In this document: piece by piece, positions 19,288 to 26,984 of the stretch
How positions within the stretch are numbered: the stretch's first letter is position 1
Layout of the letters: each line of letters starts with the position of its first letter
NCBI RefSeq assembly: GCF_900119085.1
Contig: NZ_FPIQ01000005.1
Span: 26,520 to 90,519 of the forward strand
Direction: 5' to 3'
Length of the DNA stretch: 64,000 nt
Source of the DNA: Nitrosovibrio sp. Nv17
Lineage (GTDB): Bacteria; Pseudomonadota; Gammaproteobacteria; Burkholderiales; Nitrosomonadaceae
Made by a program: the position numbers and the translations under genes
The notes under the pieces: generated by a model
Database searches by the model: none
What the model saw: the letters and a program-made list of their open reading frames with translations, nothing else
Told to the model about the DNA's origin: nothing

Positions 19288-20394
19288 ATGAAGCGCAGGG
19301 ATTTCATCAGGCTCGCGGGATTGGGCGGAATGGCCGCCTCATTATATCCGATTCCATCGATCGTATCCGCCCAGCAGGTCTTCCGGCCCAAAACGCACAG
19401 CTACCGCCTGACCTACAAGATCCACCTGCCCGACAAGGGAAAAAAAGCGCGCCTGTGGCTGCCGCTGCCCGATACCAACGATACGCCCCACCAGTTCTCC
19501 CAGGGCAGCGTATGGAGCGGCAATGCGAGCATCGCCCGGTTCGAGAGCATTCCGGGAACGACCGCCCCCATGTTCTACGCGGAATGGCGCAGCAGCGGGC
19601 CCCGCAACGTCGTGGTGAGCAGCGTGGTCAAGACGACCGACCGCATCGTCGAGCTGGATACCTACTCCGAACGCAATGCAGCCGCCATTCCATCGGAAGT
19701 GAAGCACTACCTGCGCACCACCCGCCATATCCCGCTGGATGGCATCGTGCGCAAGACCGCCCTCTCAATCCTGCAGGAAAGCCGAGCCGACACGTCCCTG
19801 AAGAAAGCGCGGGCGATATATGACTGGGTGGTGGAGAATGCTTCCTACGATTCGGGCATCCGCGGCTGCGGTCGAGGCGACGTCAAATCGATGCTGGAAT
19901 CCGGCAACCTGGGCGGCAAGTGTGCCGACATCAACGCCTTGTTCGTAGGGTTGGCGCGAGCCGCGGGCATTCCCGCCCGTGACAACTATGGAATACGCAT
20001 CGACGAGTCCGCGACGCACAAACCGCTCGGACGCTCGGGGGATGTATCCACCGCACAGCACTGCCGACCCGAGTTCTACCTCGCAGGCCTTGGCTGGGTG
20101 CCGGTGAATCCGGCGGACGTCCGCCAGCTGGCGCTGGACGAGGATCTGCCCGTCACCCATCCGCGCGTCGCGGCGCTGCGCGAAAAACTGTTCGGCACGT
20201 GGGAAATGAACTGGGTGGCATTCAACCACGGCCAGGACATCACCCTGGCAAAGGACACCCCACTGGGTGAGCTGCCGTTCTTCATGTATCCGCAGGCCGA
20301 CGTGTCCGGACATATACAGGATAGCCTGGAGCCAGCCGAGTTCGTGTACCAGATCGTTTCATCGGAGCTAGTCGGCACCGGCGTCAAATTCTAG
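19288..20394 (+). CDS. Tat-exported transglutaminase-like protein
   Basis: A 368-residue protein. It starts MKRRDFIRLAGLGGMAAS, a twin-arginine signal with the expected hydrophobic core, so it is probably exported folded. A transglutaminase-like core carries the apparent triad Cys212 (GGKCADINALFVGLARAAGIPAR), His258 (TAQHCRPEFYLAGLGWVPVNPADV) and Asp277. Such domains usually act as thiol proteases or amidases. The ATG at 19288 is chosen for GGGGAGAAG at 19276-19284 and because it places RR near the N-terminus. Its last 27 bp overlap the convergent darP gene. Confidence 0.88.
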   Translation: MKRRDFIRLAGLGGMAASLYPIPSIVSAQQVFRPKTHSYRLTYKIHLPDKGKKARLWLPLPDTNDTPHQFSQGSVWSGNASIARFESIPGTTAPMFYAEWRSSGPRNVVVSSVVKTTDRIVELDTYSERNAAAIPSEVKHYLRTTRHIPLDGIVRKTALSILQESRADTSLKKARAIYDWVVENASYDSGIRGCGRGDVKSMLESGNLGGKCADINALFVGLARAAGIPARDNYGIRIDESATHKPLGRSGDVSTAQHCRPEFYLAGLGWVPVNPADVRQLALDEDLPVTHPRVAALREKLFGTWEMNWVAFNHGQDITLAKDTPLGELPFFMYPQADVSGHIQDSLEPAEFVYQIVSSELVGTGVKF

Positions 20395-20940
20395 CGGCCT
20401 GGACGATCCATTGTCCTCATCCGTCGTATCCGCCTGCCGCGGCGATTCCGGAATGGTGTCACGCAACGCCTGAAACAGCGCGCGAAAGCTTTTCGGCGGC
20501 CCGCCCGCAAGGGCTTCCCTGCGCGTATTGCGCAGCAGCAGGTGCAGCTGTCGCACGTCGGCGCCCGGGCAGATCCGCACCAGCTCGGAAAGCGCCCCTT
20601 CGTCCTCGAGCAGGCGGGCGCGCCAGCGTTCCAGCAGATGCAGGCGGGCGGTCTCCCGCCGACCGGTGCCGCTCCACCGCTCCAGCTTTTCCAGGATGGG
20701 CGCGGCGTCGACGTCGCGCATCAGCCTGCCGATATACTGCATCTGCCGGCGGCGGGCGCCATGCTGATGCATCCGCCCGGCTTCCAGTATCGCCTCGGTG
20801 AGCCTCTCCGGCAGACACAACTCACGCAGCCGCCCATGATCGATCTGCACCAATCGCTCTCCGATATCCTGCAACGCATGCATGGCCTGCTTGCGGCGGG
20901 TCTTGCTGGGCCGCACATCCGTCTTTGGATCATTCGTCAT
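20368..20940 (-). CDS. darP: Ribosome-associated protein DarP (YjgA, DUF615)
   Basis: A 190-residue all-helical protein associated with the large ribosomal subunit and its late assembly in E. coli. Family markers are the basic N-terminus PSKTRRKQAMHALQDIGERL, RRRQMQYIGRLMRD, and the C-terminal LRNTRREALAGGPPKSFRALFQAL. It is divergent from pmbA, the classical yjgA/pmbA arrangement, which supports the call. The start is ATG 20940; a GTG three codons earlier is possible. Its 3' end overlaps the transglutaminase-like gene by 27 bp. Confidence 0.92.
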   Translation of the reverse strand: MTNDPKTDVRPSKTRRKQAMHALQDIGERLVQIDHGRLRELCLPERLTEAILEAGRMHQHGARRRQMQYIGRLMRDVDAAPILEKLERWSGTGRRETARLHLLERWRARLLEDEGALSELVRICPGADVRQLHLLLRNTRREALAGGPPKSFRALFQALRDTIPESPRQADTTDEDNGSSRPLEFDAGAD

Positions 20941-21270
20941 ATCTGCCACGCGCGGCCTGAAAATACCTCGAAAATATGCTCATCGAGCCTCGTTTCCATG
21001 AGTTGCTGGTAAAATCCAAGGGATTCAGTCACCATGAGGCATGGCCGTTCAGGTATCGAAAGCGGCATGGGATGCCGGGAAACCGGACACGGGACACCCG
21101 ATTGTATCAGCCGCACACGCCGATGACGCGTCCAGATCAGGAGGCGCGTGCTGCATGACCGTTGAAAGCTGCTATCATGTCGCACCCAATGTTCAGCTAT
21201 ATATGCCCGCTGCCTGATTCACGATCTGATACGCCGCCAGCCCCATTCCCGTCCCGCCACTCTCATAGTC
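20941..21270. other. Divergent intergenic region between darP and pmbA
   Basis: 330 bp that should contain back-to-back promoters. A TAAAAT near 21010 and a TATATAT at 21198-21204 are -10-like, but no partner -35 hexamers with good spacing were found. No ORF or RNA gene is supported. Confidence 0.45.
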
Positions 21271-22629
21271 ATGAACGACCATACGAAATCTTCAACGAAT
21301 TTCTCCTATCCTTTCGTCGCGCTCCAGAATATCGCCCGCGACGTGCTGAACCATGCCAGAAAGGCGGGCGCCACGGCCTGCGAGACGGACGTTTCGGATG
21401 GCTTCGGCCAGACCGTCACGGTGCGGCGAGGCGAAGTGGAAACCATAGAATACAACCGGGACAAGGGTTTGTCGGTAACCGTCTATCTTGGTCACAAGCG
21501 CGGCCACGCGAGCACCTCGGATTTCTCGCCCCAAGCCGTGAGCGATACGGTGGCGGCCGCCCTCTCCATTGCCGGCCATACTGCCACCGATGAATGCTCC
21601 GGCCTGGCCGACGCCGACCTGCTGGCCCGGGAACTGCCCGATCTCGACCTGTTCTTTCCATGGGAGCTGCCGGTGGAACGGGCCATCGATCTCGCCCACA
21701 GTTGTGAGGTCGCAGCATTCGCAGTCGACAAGCGCATCATCAATTCGGAAGGCGCGAGCGTCTCGCTGAACGAATCGCAGTTCGTCTACGCCAACAGTCT
21801 CGGCTTCATGGGCGGGTACCCCTCTTCCCGCCACAGCATCAGTTGCGCGGTCATCGCCGGCCAGGACAACGCCATGCAACGCGACTACTGGTACAGCACG
21901 GTGCGCGACGCCAGCGAACTGGAACAGGCCGAAAGCATAGGCAGGAAGGCCGGGCAGCGCAGCATTGCGCGCCTGGGGGCGCGCAAGATCGCCACCTGCG
22001 AGGTACCGGTGCTGTTCGAGGCGCCGGTTGCCGCCAGCCTGATCGGGCATTTCGTCAGCGCGGTAAGCGGCGGAAACCTCTACCGGAAATCGTCCTTCCT
22101 GCTGGACAGCATCGGCAAGCAGGTATTTCCCCGCAGCGTGCAGCTCCGGGAAGCACCTCATCTGCGGAAAGGACTGGCAAGCACGGCTTTCGACGATGAA
22201 GGCGTCGCCACCCGGGAACGGAAGCTGGTGGAGAACGGCGTGGTCCAGGACTATTTCCTCGGCAGCTATTCCGCCCGCAAGCTGGGGCTGCGCACCACCG
22301 GCAATGCCGGGGGCAACCACAACCTGATCCTCGACAATGGCACCGCCCTGGAGTTCTCCGCCCTGCTCCAGACGATGGGCAAGGGTCTGCTGGTGACCGA
22401 ATTGCTCGGCCAGGGCGTGAATGCCGTAACCGGCGACTATTCCCGCGGCGCGGCCGGTTATTGGGTGGAAGACGGGGAGATCCGCCATGCGGTCGAGGAA
22501 ATCACCATCGCCGGCAACCTCGCGGACATGTTTCTCGGCATCGCCGCGGCGGGAAACGACATCATCATACGCGGATCCAAGCAATGCGGCTCGCTGCTGA
22601 TCGACCGGATGACAGTGGCCGGCGGATAG
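21271..22629 (+). CDS. pmbA: Metalloprotease subunit TldE/PmbA
   Basis: A 452-residue TldE/PmbA protein, the non-catalytic partner of TldD in the heterodimeric protease that processes microcins and the CcdA antitoxin in E. coli. Recognisable regions are the N-terminal RRGEVETIEYNRDKGLSVTVYLGHKRGHASTSDFS-type domain, YANSLGFMGGYPSSRHS, ARKIATCEVPVLFEAPVAASLIGHFVSAVSGG, and the C-terminal GGNHNLIL and VNAVTGDYSRGAAGYWVEDGEI. It lacks the HEXXXH metal site expected in TldD. No tldD in this window. Confidence 0.95.
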   Translation: MNDHTKSSTNFSYPFVALQNIARDVLNHARKAGATACETDVSDGFGQTVTVRRGEVETIEYNRDKGLSVTVYLGHKRGHASTSDFSPQAVSDTVAAALSIAGHTATDECSGLADADLLARELPDLDLFFPWELPVERAIDLAHSCEVAAFAVDKRIINSEGASVSLNESQFVYANSLGFMGGYPSSRHSISCAVIAGQDNAMQRDYWYSTVRDASELEQAESIGRKAGQRSIARLGARKIATCEVPVLFEAPVAASLIGHFVSAVSGGNLYRKSSFLLDSIGKQVFPRSVQLREAPHLRKGLASTAFDDEGVATRERKLVENGVVQDYFLGSYSARKLGLRTTGNAGGNHNLILDNGTALEFSALLQTMGKGLLVTELLGQGVNAVTGDYSRGAAGYWVEDGEIRHAVEEITIAGNLADMFLGIAAAGNDIIIRGSKQCGSLLIDRMTVAGG

Positions 22630-22714
22630 GCGATCGCGCGAAACCGCATCTCCTGCAGCGCACGGCAGGCACGCCCTTGCGTGCGCGCCCCCGTTCCCAC
22701 GCTGACCCGGATCG

Positions 22715-23770
22715 ATGACAGGCCGATTGGAACTGCACCTGCTCGCCCCGTCCCTGTTCTGGCCGGATCCGTCCCTGGATGCGATCTACGATGACCTGCC
22801 GCTGCCCAACCTGGCGGGCCTGCTGGCCAAGAGCGCCCGCATCGAGGAAGCTGCGCAGCCGATCGAACCATGGCTGTGCCGCACCTTCCATGTCGAACGG
22901 CAGGAAGACTGGCCGGTTGCTCCTCTCACGCTGGAAATCGACAGTGCGGAAAGCATTGCGGCCGGAGACGACCGATGGATCCGGGCCGATCCGATACACC
23001 TGCGTATCGAGCAGAATCAGATCCTGCTGGCCGATAGCCATGTGTTCCAGATCTCCGCGGAAGAAGCGCAGCAGCTCACGGATTTTCTCAACCAGCATTT
23101 CGGGGAGGACGACCGGCCCATCGAACTGCTGCCGTTGCAGCCCGATCGCTGGTACCTGAACGCCACGGCGATGCCGCCGGCAAGCACGCATCTGCTGAGC
23201 GAAGCCATCAATCAGAACATGGCCGCCCGGCTGCCGTCCGGCACGGCCAGCCGACAGTGGCGAACGCTGCTCAATGAAATTCAGATGCTGCTACACGATC
23301 ATCCGCTCAATCAATCCCGCGAGAGGCGCGGGGAGCCGGCGGTCAACGGCGTCTGGTTCTGGGGAGGCGGAACCTTACCGCGGCCCGCAACCAGTGCCTA
23401 TACCCATGTCTGGAGCGATGACGTTCTTGCCCGCTCCCTGGCGCGGACAGCCCGCATCGATCACGCACCGCTGCCGGCGACGGCGGAACTGTGGCACCGT
23501 TCGGCCACATCAGGCAGCCATCTGGTGCTCCTCGATGCGCTGTACCGAAAATCGCGCTACGGCGATGCCTACGGCTGGCGTGAAGAGATGAAGGCGTTGG
23601 AACGGGACTGGTTTGAGCCCCTGCGCCTCCTGTCGCGACAGGGGAAGCTCGCCCGGCTCACGCTCACGGACATCGGTACCCGCGGTGCGGGGCGTTTTGT
23701 CCTGACGCACCGGGACTGGAAAAAGTTCTGGCACAGGATCAAACCCTTTTCCAGCTACCTGCCCAGATAG
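22715..23770 (+). CDS. Conserved hypothetical protein (COG4255-like)
   Basis: A 351-residue cytoplasmic protein found in beta- and gammaproteobacteria, sometimes misnamed phosphoglycerate mutase. No catalytic motif of that enzyme is present. Conserved-looking segments are HLLAPSLFWPD at the N-terminus, PDRWYL near residue 147, the central QMLLHDHPLNQSRERRGEPAVNGVWFWGGG and the C-terminal GRFVLTHRDWKKFW. The strand is the same as pmbA, 85 bp downstream. Function unknown; the HDHPLN and WFWGGG motifs are the best handles for homology searches. Confidence 0.8.
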   Translation: MTGRLELHLLAPSLFWPDPSLDAIYDDLPLPNLAGLLAKSARIEEAAQPIEPWLCRTFHVERQEDWPVAPLTLEIDSAESIAAGDDRWIRADPIHLRIEQNQILLADSHVFQISAEEAQQLTDFLNQHFGEDDRPIELLPLQPDRWYLNATAMPPASTHLLSEAINQNMAARLPSGTASRQWRTLLNEIQMLLHDHPLNQSRERRGEPAVNGVWFWGGGTLPRPATSAYTHVWSDDVLARSLARTARIDHAPLPATAELWHRSATSGSHLVLLDALYRKSRYGDAYGWREEMKALERDWFEPLRLLSRQGKLARLTLTDIGTRGAGRFVLTHRDWKKFWHRIKPFSSYLPR

Positions 23771-24122
23771 ATTACCATCAAAAAAGATAGCCAGAGTATA
23801 CTCTTGTCCTGGGAAGGAGCTAATCCAGCAGTCTTGTAAAGCAGTAACTGACAAATGGATAAATCCTTGCTATCATTCTCATTTTTATTGGTAAATAGCT
23901 ATTTTGCGCTATCCAATCCGTATGCGCTGGATGTATAGTTGTGTCTCAGGTTCGAGAGAATCCACGCATGATAAATGGGTAGAGCCTGGGTACACCCGAG
24001 AATCGATGCAGCAAGCCACTGTGATATAAGCATATTTTGACAAATTGCCCTGACCGGCAACAGTTTCGACGGATTCCCAGGGCAGGCAGAATAATCATGA
24101 GAAATCATGAGAGGGAGTCATC
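23771..24122. other. AT-rich leader region of the luxR-type gene
   Basis: About 350 bp, clearly richer in A and T than its surroundings. It includes a TTGACA at 24037-24042, a TGCCCTG/CAGGGCA inverted repeat (24046-24052 and 24078-24084) and a 10-bp tandem duplication AATCATGAGA at 24093-24102 and 24103-24112, directly before the ribosome binding site. No gene is visible. The 18-20-bp palindrome of a classical lux box was not found. Confidence 0.5.
24093..24112 (+). repeat. 10-bp tandem direct repeat before the luxR ribosome binding site
   Basis: AATCATGAGA occurs twice in immediate succession, ending 10 bp upstream of the ATG and overlapping the start of the purine-rich GAGAGGGAG site. It also contains ATG triplets that could compete with the true start. 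Confidence 0.75.
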
Positions 24123-24860
24123 ATGACTGATATCAGCCTGTTCGAATCGCTGCTGAACTGCCAGACTGTCGAAGAGCTGCACGCCAACACCACAACCATC
24201 GCCAACCAGATGGGGTTCGAGCACTTCCTGTATGGAGTGCAGGTCAACACCTCGCTCACCCGGCCCTACCGATTCATTCTGAGCTGTTATCCGGAGGAGT
24301 GGCGCAAACGCTACGATGACGAGGGCTACGTCAATATCGACCCGACCGTACGGCACTGCATCCGCAGCACCATTCCCATCATCTGGAAAAACGAGCTCTT
24401 CAAGGGGCACAAGGAAATCAAGGTAAGAAACGAGGCCAGGGATTGCGGCCTGGTTACCGGCGCCAGCTTCGCCGTTCACGGCGGGCACGGCGAAACCGCG
24501 ATGCTGAGCCTTGCCACCTCGCGCGAATCCCGTGAGGCCCAGAATGACATCATGGCAATGATGGGGCAGGGCCAGCTGCTGACCTGTTACCTGCACGAAG
24601 CCGTGCAACGCCTTGTTCTCAGCCGGGGGCCGCTTCCCCTCAGGCAGGTCAGCCTGACGGAACGGGAAAGGGAGTGCCTGCTGTGGGCGGCGGAAGGCAA
24701 GACAGGTTGGGAAATCGCCAATATCGTGAACATCTCGGAACGCACGGTGACCTTCCATCTCCAGAACGCGGCCCAGAAAATGGGCGTCGTCAACCGCCAG
24801 CAGGCCATCTCACGCGCCCTGTCCATGGGGCTCATCACCCCTTCCTATACGATCACCTGA
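24123..24860 (+). CDS. LuxR-family regulator with autoinducer-binding domain (orphan)
   Basis: A 245-residue quorum-sensing type regulator. The N-terminal acyl-homoserine-lactone domain keeps the residues shown to contact ligand in TraR/LuxR: Trp60, Tyr64, Asp73, Pro74, Trp88 and Gly113. The C-terminal GerE helix-turn-helix spans about residues 175-240 (SLTERERECLLWAAEGKT, ISERTVTFHLQNAAQKM, NRQQAISRAL). GAGAGGGAG precedes the ATG. No luxI synthase occurs in the window, so it is a solo by context. Its 3' end overlaps the convergent xthA by 51 bp. Confidence 0.92.
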   Translation: MTDISLFESLLNCQTVEELHANTTTIANQMGFEHFLYGVQVNTSLTRPYRFILSCYPEEWRKRYDDEGYVNIDPTVRHCIRSTIPIIWKNELFKGHKEIKVRNEARDCGLVTGASFAVHGGHGETAMLSLATSRESREAQNDIMAMMGQGQLLTCYLHEAVQRLVLSRGPLPLRQVSLTERERECLLWAAEGKTGWEIANIVNISERTVTFHLQNAAQKMGVVNRQQAISRALSMGLITPSYTIT

Positions 24861-25673
24861 ATCGCCCGTCCTCTGCGGCAGTAAGGCGATGCACGTACCC
24901 TGGGGCTCCATCGCCAGCTCCGCCAGCACCGGCGCATGGTCGGAAGGCCGCTCCAGCCGGCGCGCCGCCTTGTCGATGGCGCAGGCGGTGCAAAGCTTTG
25001 CGAGATCGCCGCTCAACAGGATATGGTCGATGCGCAGGCCCATGTTGCGGCGGAAAGCCATCATGCGATAGTCCCACCACGTATAGGATTTCTCCGGCTG
25101 GTCGAACAGGCGAAAGCCATCCTGCAACCCCAGCCCCAGCATAGAGCCAAATGCCGCGCGCTCAGGCTCACTGAACAGCACCTGCCCTTCCCACGCCGCA
25201 GGATCGTATACGTCACGCGCTTCCGGCGCGATATTGAAGTCGCCCAGCAGCGCCAATCTGCCGCAATCGTCCAAGAGTCCGGCCACCCATTCGTGGAAGG
25301 CATCCAGCCACCTGAGCTTGTACTGGTATTTCTCGGACTCGATGTGCTCCCCATTGGGAACATAGGCGCAGACGATCCGCACATCTCCATACACTGCCGA
25401 CAATACGCGCTTCTGGGGATCGTCGAATCCGGGCATGCCTGCGATCACGCCCGTACCGGGCTGCCTGCCGAGCAAGGCGACGCCATTGTAGGTCTTCTGG
25501 CCGGCGTAGATCGCGTGATATCCCGCCTCCGAGATTGCCGCAAGGGGAAAATGGTCATCCTGCAGCTTCGTTTCCTGCAGGCACAGTACATCCGGCTGAT
25601 GCGCCGCAAGCCAGTCCAGCACCTGCGGCAGCCGGACTTTCAGGGAATTGACATTCCAGGTGGCGATTCTCAT
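24810..25673 (-). CDS. xthA: Exodeoxyribonuclease III
   Basis: AP endonuclease and 3'-5' exonuclease of base excision repair. The 287-residue protein starts MRIATWNVNSLKVRLPQVL. Catalytic motifs are QETKLQD (metal-binding Glu), YVPNGEHIESEKYQYK, LGDFNIAPEARDVYD, and SYTWWDYRMMAF with RIDHILLS and SDHAPV (catalytic His). The ATG at 25673 gives the canonical start. About 30 residues follow the usual end of the fold, encoded in the region antisense to the luxR gene; this tail looks unstructured. Confidence 0.95.
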   Translation of the reverse strand: MRIATWNVNSLKVRLPQVLDWLAAHQPDVLCLQETKLQDDHFPLAAISEAGYHAIYAGQKTYNGVALLGRQPGTGVIAGMPGFDDPQKRVLSAVYGDVRIVCAYVPNGEHIESEKYQYKLRWLDAFHEWVAGLLDDCGRLALLGDFNIAPEARDVYDPAAWEGQVLFSEPERAAFGSMLGLGLQDGFRLFDQPEKSYTWWDYRMMAFRRNMGLRIDHILLSGDLAKLCTACAIDKAARRLERPSDHAPVLAELAMEPQGTCIALLPQRTGDSGDRIGRGDEPHGQGA

Positions 25674-26091
25674 GCGCGTCCGGCTCGAAGCCGCCCGAGG
25701 GAAGGACCGGTATTTTCGCACGCAACCGATGCCCCCTCAAGAAGCGGAGACGGAGCCAGCCCCCAGGGGGCCGACATGGCGGGGGTACCGTGTGTTATGA
25801 TGAAAAAAGGATGTGCATGGCGCACACCGCCCATGAAAGGAAGCTGATGTCTCCCCGACCCTTTCCCTGCCGTACGCCAGCCTGCTCGTGCTTGCCCCCG
25901 GTGTCCGGCGCATCCGGTCCCCGCCGGGTCGCGATATATCCATCCGACCGATTCAAGAAATCCGCTTGCCACTTTCCTATTCCGAATTTCGCGGAAATGA
26001 CGGATTTCAGGACGAAAACGCCTCATCCCGTTCGATCGCCCGGCCTGCATGCATTTCTATAACCTGGCAAACAGACAGAGGTAGCGCCACG
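25674..26091. other. Divergent intergenic region between xthA and folE
   Basis: About 420 bp. Frames through it are short and start-poor; a possible 90-codon frame at 25790-26062 is Pro/Cys/Arg-rich with no ribosome binding site and is not called. TATAAC at 26058-26063 may be a -10 element for folE, and GTGTTATGATG near 25796 another. A small ATTTC-GCG-GAAAT palindrome lies near 25986. No RNA gene recognised. Confidence 0.45.
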
Positions 26092-26661
26092 ATGACTGCT
26101 CCCCCTCACTCGGAATTCGGCACGGAAGACTGGAAGAAATTGCTGCGATCGATCGGCGAGGATCCTGAACGCCAGGGCCTGTCCGAAACGCCTTCCCGAG
26201 TCATGCGTGCCTGGGCGCACTGGACGCGCGGCTACAGGCAGGATCCGGCCACGATCCTCAAGACCTTCTCCGATGGCGGGGAATGCTACGACGAACTGAT
26301 CGTGGTCAGGCAGATACCGGTATATTCCCACTGCGAGCACCATCTCGCGCCCTTCTTCGGCCATGCGACCATCGGCTATCTCCCCAACGGCCACATCGTC
26401 GGGCTGTCGAAGCTGACGCGGCTGGTCAACTGCTTCGCCGCACGGCTCCAGGTGCAGGAGCGCCTCACGCAGCAGATCGCCCAATCCCTCCTCGAACACC
26501 TGCAGCCCAAGGCTGTAGGTGTCATCATCCGGTGTCGCCACATGTGCATGGAATCCCGCGGCATCGCCGTCGCGGGCGAGGAAACGGTCACCTCCGCAAT
26601 GCTCGGGGACCTGAAGACGAACGCCGCGCAACGGGCGGAATTCCTGGCCCTGGCGGAATAG
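26092..26661 (+). CDS. folE: GTP cyclohydrolase I
   Basis: Converts GTP to dihydroneopterin triphosphate, the first step of folate synthesis and, in many bacteria, of queuosine. The 189-residue protein has the zinc ligands Cys and His in YSHCEHHLAPF and the second Cys in IRCRHMCMESRG. Other signatures are RQGLSETPSRV and VGLSKLTRLVNCFAARLQVQERLTQQIA. The ATG at 26092 follows AGAGGTAG; a longer frame upstream lacks a site. nudB, acting next in folate synthesis, and tgt/queA, which complete queuosine, are in the same window. Confidence 0.95.
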   Translation: MTAPPHSEFGTEDWKKLLRSIGEDPERQGLSETPSRVMRAWAHWTRGYRQDPATILKTFSDGGECYDELIVVRQIPVYSHCEHHLAPFFGHATIGYLPNGHIVGLSKLTRLVNCFAARLQVQERLTQQIAQSLLEHLQPKAVGVIIRCRHMCMESRGIAVAGEETVTSAMLGDLKTNAAQRAEFLALAE

Positions 26662-26984
26662 CCGCCTTCCGGGCCGCGAGCCGTATGATGCCCGCGCTGG
26701 AAATCGCTGGGGGTTCCACGCCAGCTTGGTAGCGGCGAGATGCGGTATCGACGTCGCTTGCGGTTCGATATTCCGGTTGGACTTGATATTGCTATGCCAC
26801 CACTTACTGGATGGACCAATGGTCCGCGGGAATTGCCCATGCGCACCCCGGTGTAGACACGGCCGCCGGGGGCCCGCCGCCGCGATAGGACAGTGAATGA
26901 CTCACACCCACGCCTAAACGCCCGGGATATCCGTATCCGCTCCAGGAATGCCTCCCTGGAGCCTGGCGCACCGCGCGATACGTG
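26662..26984. other. Intergenic region between folE and the PEP-CTERM gene
   Basis: 323 bp downstream of two convergent genes. It contains the perfect hairpin GCTCCAGG-N8-CCTGGAGC at 26939-26962, just beyond the minus-strand gene's stop, and a smaller GGACC-AAT-GGTCC repeat near 26813. No ORF is supported. Confidence 0.5.
26939..26962 (-). terminator. Candidate hairpin downstream of the PEP-CTERM phytase-like gene
   Basis: An 8-bp perfect stem (GCTCCAGG/CCTGGAGC) with an 8-nt loop lies 22 bp past the stop codon at 26985. No U-run follows in the minus direction, so it is at best a Rho-dependent pause or mRNA-stabilising hairpin. Confidence 0.35.

Noticed and set aside
24046..24084. TGCCCTG/CAGGGCA inverted repeat as a lux box
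   Set aside because: The arms are 25 bp apart, whereas lux boxes are 18-20-bp contiguous palindromes.
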